A DNA stretch of 8,727 nucleotides from JACCZP01 sp050997195 (GTDB lineage Bacteria > Actinomycetota > Thermoleophilia > Solirubrobacterales > Thermoleophilaceae): assembly GCA_050997195.1 (NCBI GenBank), contig JBPCRE010000183.1, forward strand, positions 1-8,727, written 5' to 3'. A program made the translations under genes and the position numbers. Below are positions 6,141 through 8,727 of this stretch, in pieces (the first letter of the stretch is position 1; every line of letters starts with the position of its first letter). The notes beneath the pieces are model-generated. The model was not told the origin of the DNA and did not search any database. It saw only the letters and a list, made by a program, of their open reading frames with translations.

Positions 6141-6146
6141 CCCCAA

Positions 6147-6890
6147 GTGGTCAAGAAGATACTCATCGCCGTGCTCCCCGCCCTCGTGGTATGGGCGGGC
6201 GTGGCCGTCGCCCAGCAGCCGGGCGGCAATCCCCTCAACCGCGACAACACCATCACCGGCACGTCCGGCGACGACGTGCGCAACGGCTCCGCCGGCAACG
6301 ACGCCGTCAACGGCGGCGACGGCAACGACGTCCTCGACGGCGGCACCGGGGACGACTCGGTGAACGGCGAGAACGGAAACGACACCCTCGACGGCGGGTC
6401 CGGCCAGGACCGCCTGGACGGGGGCGCCGGCCTGGACTTCGCCGAGGGCGGGACGGGCAACGACGTGCTCGACGGCGGCGCCGAGCGCGACCTCCTGGAA
6501 GGCGGCGTCGGGTCCGACGTGATCTCCGACGACGAGGGCCTGAACATCATCTCGGGCGGCGAGGGCAACGACCTGCTCACCGGCGGCCCGTTCCAGGACT
6601 CGATCAACGGCGGCTCGGACGAGGACACAATCCGTGGCGGCGACGCGGGCGACGGCCTGAGCGGCAACTCGGGCAACGACGCGATCTTCGGCGACGGCGG
6701 GGCCGACCGCATCGACGGCGGCCTCGGCAAGGACACCATCAGCGGCGGCGACGGCAACGACAACATCGTCTCCTTCGACGCCATCCGCGACGTCATCTCG
6801 TGCGGCTCGGGCACGGACATCGTCCGCGCCGACGGCGGCGACTCCGTCTCGCGCGACTGCGAGCGGGTCTTCGTCACGGTCGGGCGCTAG
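6147..6890 (+). CDS. Secreted RTX (hemolysin-type calcium-binding repeat) protein
   Basis: Seen: 247 residues. GTG start with AAGGAGG 6 nt upstream. Signal peptide 1-22 (MVKK, hydrophobic core, VAVA before Q23). From 38 to 208 there are 19 consecutive nine-residue units of type GGxGxDxUx with no insertion or deletion. The best copies are GGDGNDVLD (56-64), GGTGNDVLD (101-109) and GGDGNDNIV (200-208). Units at 110-118, 128-136 and 146-172 are degenerate (for example DDEGLNIIS). The C-terminal cap at 209-247 holds C219 (SCGSGTD) and C238 (RDCERV), a likely disulfide. Known: such repeats fold as a parallel beta-roll on binding calcium. There is no enzymatic domain and, with a Sec-type signal, no need for the type I secretion used by Gram-negative RTX toxins; toxin activity should not be assumed. 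Inferred role: an extracellular calcium-stabilised structural or adhesive protein. Convergent with the NUDIX gene. Confidence 0.92.
   Translation: MVKKILIAVLPALVVWAGVAVAQQPGGNPLNRDNTITGTSGDDVRNGSAGNDAVNGGDGNDVLDGGTGDDSVNGENGNDTLDGGSGQDRLDGGAGLDFAEGGTGNDVLDGGAERDLLEGGVGSDVISDDEGLNIISGGEGNDLLTGGPFQDSINGGSDEDTIRGGDAGDGLSGNSGNDAIFGDGGADRIDGGLGKDTISGGDGNDNIVSFDAIRDVISCGSGTDIVRADGGDSVSRDCERVFVTVGR
6258..6770 (+). repeat. 19 tandem 27-bp units encoding RTX nonapeptides
   Basis: The coding DNA has a strict 27-bp period here, with GGCGGC and AACGAC/GACGAC blocks recurring in register. Units are diverged at DNA level, so this is an old protein repeat rather than a recently expanded satellite. Every unit is exactly nine codons, which keeps the beta-roll register unbroken. 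Confidence 0.88.
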
Positions 6891-6900
6891 AAGGTCCTCG

Positions 6901-6919
6901 CCCGCCACGAGACGGCGGG
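6901..6919 (+). terminator. Hairpin after the RTX gene (first of two overlapping)
   Basis: CCCGCC (6901-6906) pairs with GGCGGG (6914-6919) around a 7-nt loop, 10 nt after the RTX stop codon. Its 3' arm shares three bases (6917-6919) with the larger hairpin that follows, so the two cannot both form fully. No T-tract follows. Confidence 0.4.
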
Positions 6920-6949
6920 AGGGCGGCGCCTACGCGGTGCCGCCCTCCT
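6917..6949. terminator. Strong bidirectional terminator hairpin between RTX and NUDIX genes
   Basis: A 14-bp stem, 6917-6930 with 6936-6949, has two G-T (wobble) positions and a TACGC loop. It is the strongest inverted repeat noticed between genes here. It contains the end of the NUDIX gene: the NUDIX stop codon (6930-6932) falls at the loop. It sits where two convergent transcripts meet and could stop both. There is no T-tract. Confidence 0.6.
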
Positions 6950-7349
6950 CGTGCCGGAGCGCCTCGACGGTCGCGCGGTCGCGATCGTGGGTGAGCATCG
7001 CGGCGGCCTCCTCGCGGGGCAGCCAGCGCAGCTCGTCGACCTCGCGGTTCTCGCGGAACTCGCCCCCCACGACGGCCATGACCCAGTAGCGAACCGTCTT
7101 GGGGCGGCCCTTGGGGTCGATGTAGGAAACGGCGTCGAGCTCTCGCTCGAGACGGCAGACGAGCCCGGTCTCCTCCTCCACCTCCCGCAGCGCGGCCTCC
7201 TCGTGGCTTTCGCCCTCCTCGAGCTTGCCCTTCGGCAGGGTCCAGTCGCTGTACTTCGGCCGGTGCACGAGTGCCACCTCCAGGCGACCGGCGGGGTCCG
7301 CGCGACGAATGACTCCTCCGGCGGCGCGCACGCGCCTTGCCTCGGCCAT
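6930..7349 (-). CDS. NUDIX hydrolase (MutT/Ap(n)A-hydrolase type)
   Basis: Seen: 139 residues from ATG at 7347-7349. A perfect Nudix box GX5EX7REUXEEXGU spans residues 41-63 (G41, E47, R55-E56, E59-E60, G62), preceded by WTLPKGKLEEGE. All metal-binding glutamates are present, so it should be active. Known: these Mg-dependent enzymes cleave nucleoside diphosphates linked to another group. The WxLPKGKxExGE form is frequent in diadenosine polyphosphate hydrolases and in the N-terminal domain of mycobacterial MutT1, but the MutT1 C-terminal histidine-phosphatase domain is absent. The substrate (8-oxo-dGTP, Ap4A/Ap6A or other) cannot be fixed from sequence. The start overlaps the stop of the phosphorylase gene by one base (TGATG) and has its own GAGGAG site inside that gene, indicating a translationally coupled operon. 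The 3' end lies in a large terminator hairpin. Confidence 0.92.
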   Translation of the reverse strand: MAEARRVRAAGGVIRRADPAGRLEVALVHRPKYSDWTLPKGKLEEGESHEEAALREVEEETGLVCRLERELDAVSYIDPKGRPKTVRYWVMAVVGGEFRENREVDELRWLPREEAAAMLTHDRDRATVEALRHEEGGTA

Positions 7350-8146
7350 CAGAGCTCCTCGAAGCGGTAGTTCACGCCGGTGGGCCCGAGCGCCGCCACC
7401 TCGAGCCGGGGCAGGGCCTCGGCGAGGACGGCGGAGAAAACCTCGCCGCTCTGGCCGATGAGGCGAAGGAGATCCTCGACCGCGGTGGGCTCGGAGGCCA
7501 CGCCGTTCGCGTAGTCGGTGGCGTAGCCGAGCAGGGCGAGCGGCAGCTCGGCCTCGCCGGCCAGCACGGTCTCCGGCCCGGCGGTCTGGCTCACGGCGGA
7601 CACGCCCGCGCCGGCCAGCAGGCGGATCTCCGAGCGGGTGTTGAAGCGGGGGCCGTCCACGTGCCCGTAGCACCCACCGCCGCGAACGGGGAGATCGGCG
7701 GCCTGCGCGCCGTCCACGAGCGCGCGGCGCAGCGGCTCGGAGAACGGATGGTCGAAGATCCAATGGCCGCGGCGGGGCTCTCCGGGCTCGGTGTGGAAGG
7801 TGCAGAGCGAGCCGTCGGGCAGGCGGTTGGAGAGGAAGTGCAGGTCGTCGAAGACCACGAGCGAGCCGAGGGGGATGGAGGCATCGACGGCACCGCACAC
7901 GGTCACGGCGAGCACCGCGTCGACGCCGGCCTCGGCGAGCGCCCACACGTTCGCACGGTGGTTGACGTGGTTCGAGAGCCTCGGGTGCCCCTCCCCGTGG
8001 CGAGACACGTGGATCACCTCGAGATCGCCCGCTCGGCCGGGGGTGAGAAGAGCGGGCCCGTAGGGGGTCTCGACGTCCCGCGGCGGCTCGGCGGCGAGCC
8101 CCGGTAGCCGGTAGGTGCCCGTGCCCGTGATGATTCCCACCCTCAT
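7349..8146 (-). CDS. MTAP/PNP-family nucleoside phosphorylase
   Basis: Seen: 265 residues from ATG at 8144-8146. A GTG at 8170 would add eight residues, but the family's first strand starts right at MRVGIITGTGTY. Motifs in order: phosphate-loop GTGTY (8-12), SRHGEGHPRLSNHVNHRANVWAL split as RHG 49-51 and VNHRAN 61-66, VCGAVD (83-88), CYGHVDGPRFNT (159-170), QTAGPE (187-192) and ATDYANG (209-215). Known: trimeric purine nucleoside phosphorylases of the MTAP/MTIP type cleave 5'-methylthioadenosine, methylthioinosine or purine nucleosides with phosphate, salvaging polyamine or SAM by-products. Odd: QTAGPE replaces the usual [NG]MTxxPE, and TDYAN differs from the TDYD of adenine-specific MTAP, so 6-oxopurine substrates are possible. 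First gene of an operon with the NUDIX hydrolase; divergent from the glycosyltransferase, 9 bp between start codons. Family firm, base specificity open. Confidence 0.88.
   Translation of the reverse strand: MRVGIITGTGTYRLPGLAAEPPRDVETPYGPALLTPGRAGDLEVIHVSRHGEGHPRLSNHVNHRANVWALAEAGVDAVLAVTVCGAVDASIPLGSLVVFDDLHFLSNRLPDGSLCTFHTEPGEPRRGHWIFDHPFSEPLRRALVDGAQAADLPVRGGGCYGHVDGPRFNTRSEIRLLAGAGVSAVSQTAGPETVLAGEAELPLALLGYATDYANGVASEPTAVEDLLRLIGQSGEVFSAVLAEALPRLEVAALGPTGVNYRFEEL
7355..7360 (-). promoter_or_regulatory. Shine-Dalgarno GAGGAG for the NUDIX gene inside the phosphorylase gene
   Basis: GAGGAG on the minus strand lies 5 nt before the NUDIX ATG and is part of the last codons of the phosphorylase (FEEL). 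Together with the TGATG overlap it supports coupled translation of the two proteins. Confidence 0.7.
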
Positions 8147-8155
8147 GGCCGCGCA

Positions 8156-8161
8156 ATGGTA
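8156..8161 (-). promoter_or_regulatory. -10-like TACCAT for the phosphorylase-NUDIX operon
   Basis: TACCAT on the minus strand ends 9 nt before the phosphorylase ATG. Its complement, ATGGTA, is exactly the start codon and second codon of the divergent glycosyltransferase gene. No Shine-Dalgarno precedes the phosphorylase ATG. Confidence 0.42.
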
Positions 8162-8727
8162 GGCAAGCACTCACTCGCGAGCTCCGCGGCGCTCGCCCTC
8201 GCGCTGCTCGCCGTGGCGCTCGTGGCCGGCGTGGGCCTGCGTGCGGCCGGCACCGTCCCGAAGACCTCGCTGACCCACGACGAGGCCATCTCCTACCTCT
8301 CGGCCACCTGCCACCAGGGGGAGTGGTACGCGGTGACCTTCGGCCCGCGGCCTCCCTTCGGCGGGTGGGCCCCGGCCTCGGCTTGGCAACGCCTGCTCAA
8401 GATCGAGGACGTGGGCTGCTTCGGGCGCATCCGCGACGACCTGGCCCGCTACGACATCCATCCGCCCCTCTACTTCTGGCTCCTCCACGCGGCGAGCCTC
8501 GCCGCGGGCACGAGCCTATGGACCGGGGCCGGGCTCAACGTGCTCCTCTCGGCGCTCGGCACGCTCGCGCTCTTCGGACTGGCCCTGCGTGTGCTCGGCG
8601 ACCGGCTGCGCGCCGCCCTCGTGGCCCTTACGTGGGCGGTGAGCCCCGCCGTCGTGCAGGTGTTCGCCGAGGCCCGTCAGTACGAGCTGCTCGGCCTGCT
8701 GACCATCCTCTTCACCTGGCAGGCGCT
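8156..8727 (+). CDS. GT39/ArnT-like polytopic membrane glycosyltransferase, partial (C-terminus beyond right edge)
   Basis: Seen: 190 residues are open to the window end. ATG at 8156 is the first possible start after an in-frame TAG at 8105. A first membrane helix at about 8-32 follows a short MVGKH tail. An outside loop then carries THDEA (40-44), and D42-E43 match the acidic catalytic site that follows the first helix in PMT/ArnT-type (GT-C fold) enzymes. YDIHPPLYFWLLH (99-111) and AEARQYELL (171-179) are further hallmarks of this group. Helices lie at about 125-147, 152-170 and 176 onward. C52 and C88 in the first outside loop could form a disulfide. Known: these enzymes move a sugar from a polyprenyl-phosphate carrier to lipid, protein or glycan on the outer membrane face. 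Acceptor and sugar are unknown. A full-length protein would be about 450-600 residues. Divergent from the phosphorylase gene with almost no spacer. Confidence 0.78.
   Translation, partial: MVGKHSLASSAALALALLAVALVAGVGLRAAGTVPKTSLTHDEAISYLSATCHQGEWYAVTFGPRPPFGGWAPASAWQRLLKIEDVGCFGRIRDDLARYDIHPPLYFWLLHAASLAAGTSLWTGAGLNVLLSALGTLALFGLALRVLGDRLRAALVALTWAVSPAVVQVFAEARQYELLGLLTILFTWQA

Larger units (their letters stand above)
5988..6146 (+). other. 159-bp spacer and leader of the RTX gene
   Basis: The longest non-coding gap in the window. It holds the hairpin at 5990-6006 and a strong Shine-Dalgarno at 6134-6140. I find no TANNNT hexamer in the last 100 bp before the gene and cannot place its promoter. 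The related strings GGTTCAAG (6032-6039) and TGTTCAAG (6130-6137) occur, but two copies are not enough to call a site. No tRNA or riboswitch-like structure was recognised. Confidence 0.5.

Noticed and set aside
6258..6770. Possible CRISPR array or satellite DNA because of 27-bp periodicity
   Set aside because: There are no identical repeats separated by unique spacers. The period is nine codons of RTX protein in one open frame.
6132..6908. Antisense open frame opposite the RTX gene with a regular Val/Ala/Asp pattern
   Set aside because: Its periodicity is simply the reverse complement of the 27-bp RTX repeat. It has no ribosome binding site, while the sense gene has a strong one and a signal peptide.
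6930..8174. A single 414-codon minus-strand frame that would fuse upstream sequence to the NUDIX domain
   Set aside because: Its first 275 codons are a shadow of the phosphorylase in another frame. The NUDIX ATG at 7349 has a good Shine-Dalgarno and a TGATG overlap, so two separate genes fit better.
8171..8488. Minus-strand 105-codon frame opposite the glycosyltransferase
   Set aside because: The plus strand encodes clear GT39-like motifs and membrane helices. The antisense reading has no domain.

Overview
The window is very GC-rich (roughly 70% by eye), densely coded and almost without spacer DNA. The gene families point to a high-GC actinobacterium, most likely class Thermoleophilia (Solirubrobacterales/Gaiellales type). 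These include a MarP-type membrane serine protease, a secreted RTX protein ending in an SCGSGTD...RDCERV block, a lysyl-oxidase-fold secreted protein, and a small CxxC/CxxC protein beside an orphan ParA. The lineage call is an inference from family recognition; no rRNA or phylogenetic marker is present.

Layout. (1) 1-589, minus, runs off the left edge: secreted lysyl-oxidase-like protein whose copper-binding histidines appear to be replaced. (2) 684-1835, minus: MarP-like protease (four membrane helices plus trypsin-like domain). (3) 1913-3619, plus, divergent from the protease: class B penicillin-binding transpeptidase with an NTF2-like (MecA_N-type) domain. (4) 3660-4265, minus, convergent with the PBP: lipoprotein with a DUF4352-like beta domain. 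(5) 4279-4803, minus: SRPBCC (START-like) protein. (6) 4869-5114, minus: 81-residue CxxC/CxxC protein. (7) 5196-5987, plus: ParA/Soj-type ATPase with no ParB beside it. (8) 6147-6890, plus: secreted protein with 19 back-to-back RTX nonapeptides. (9) 7349-8146 and 6930-7349, minus: a two-gene operon of an MTAP/PNP-family nucleoside phosphorylase and a NUDIX hydrolase, joined by a TGATG overlap. (10) 8156-right edge, plus: start of a multi-pass GT39/ArnT-like glycosyltransferase.

How it fits together. Genes 1-4 all act outside the membrane. The protease and PBP share a 77-bp divergent promoter region, suggesting an envelope or peptidoglycan maintenance pair. Genes 6 and 7 are also divergent and form a ParA-plus-small-zinc-protein unit. 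The NUDIX and phosphorylase genes are nucleotide housekeeping (salvage and sanitation). Five of nine visible gene starts have a TANNNT -10-like hexamer 8-11 nt before the start codon and no Shine-Dalgarno, which suggests leaderless or near-leaderless transcripts. The RTX and NUDIX genes instead have clear Shine-Dalgarno sequences.

I see no rRNA, tRNA, CRISPR array, insertion sequence, prophage or defence system. No intergenic stretch exceeds 300 bp; the longest is 159 bp before the RTX gene. The window looks like ordinary chromosome with a few unusual details rather than a new multi-gene system.
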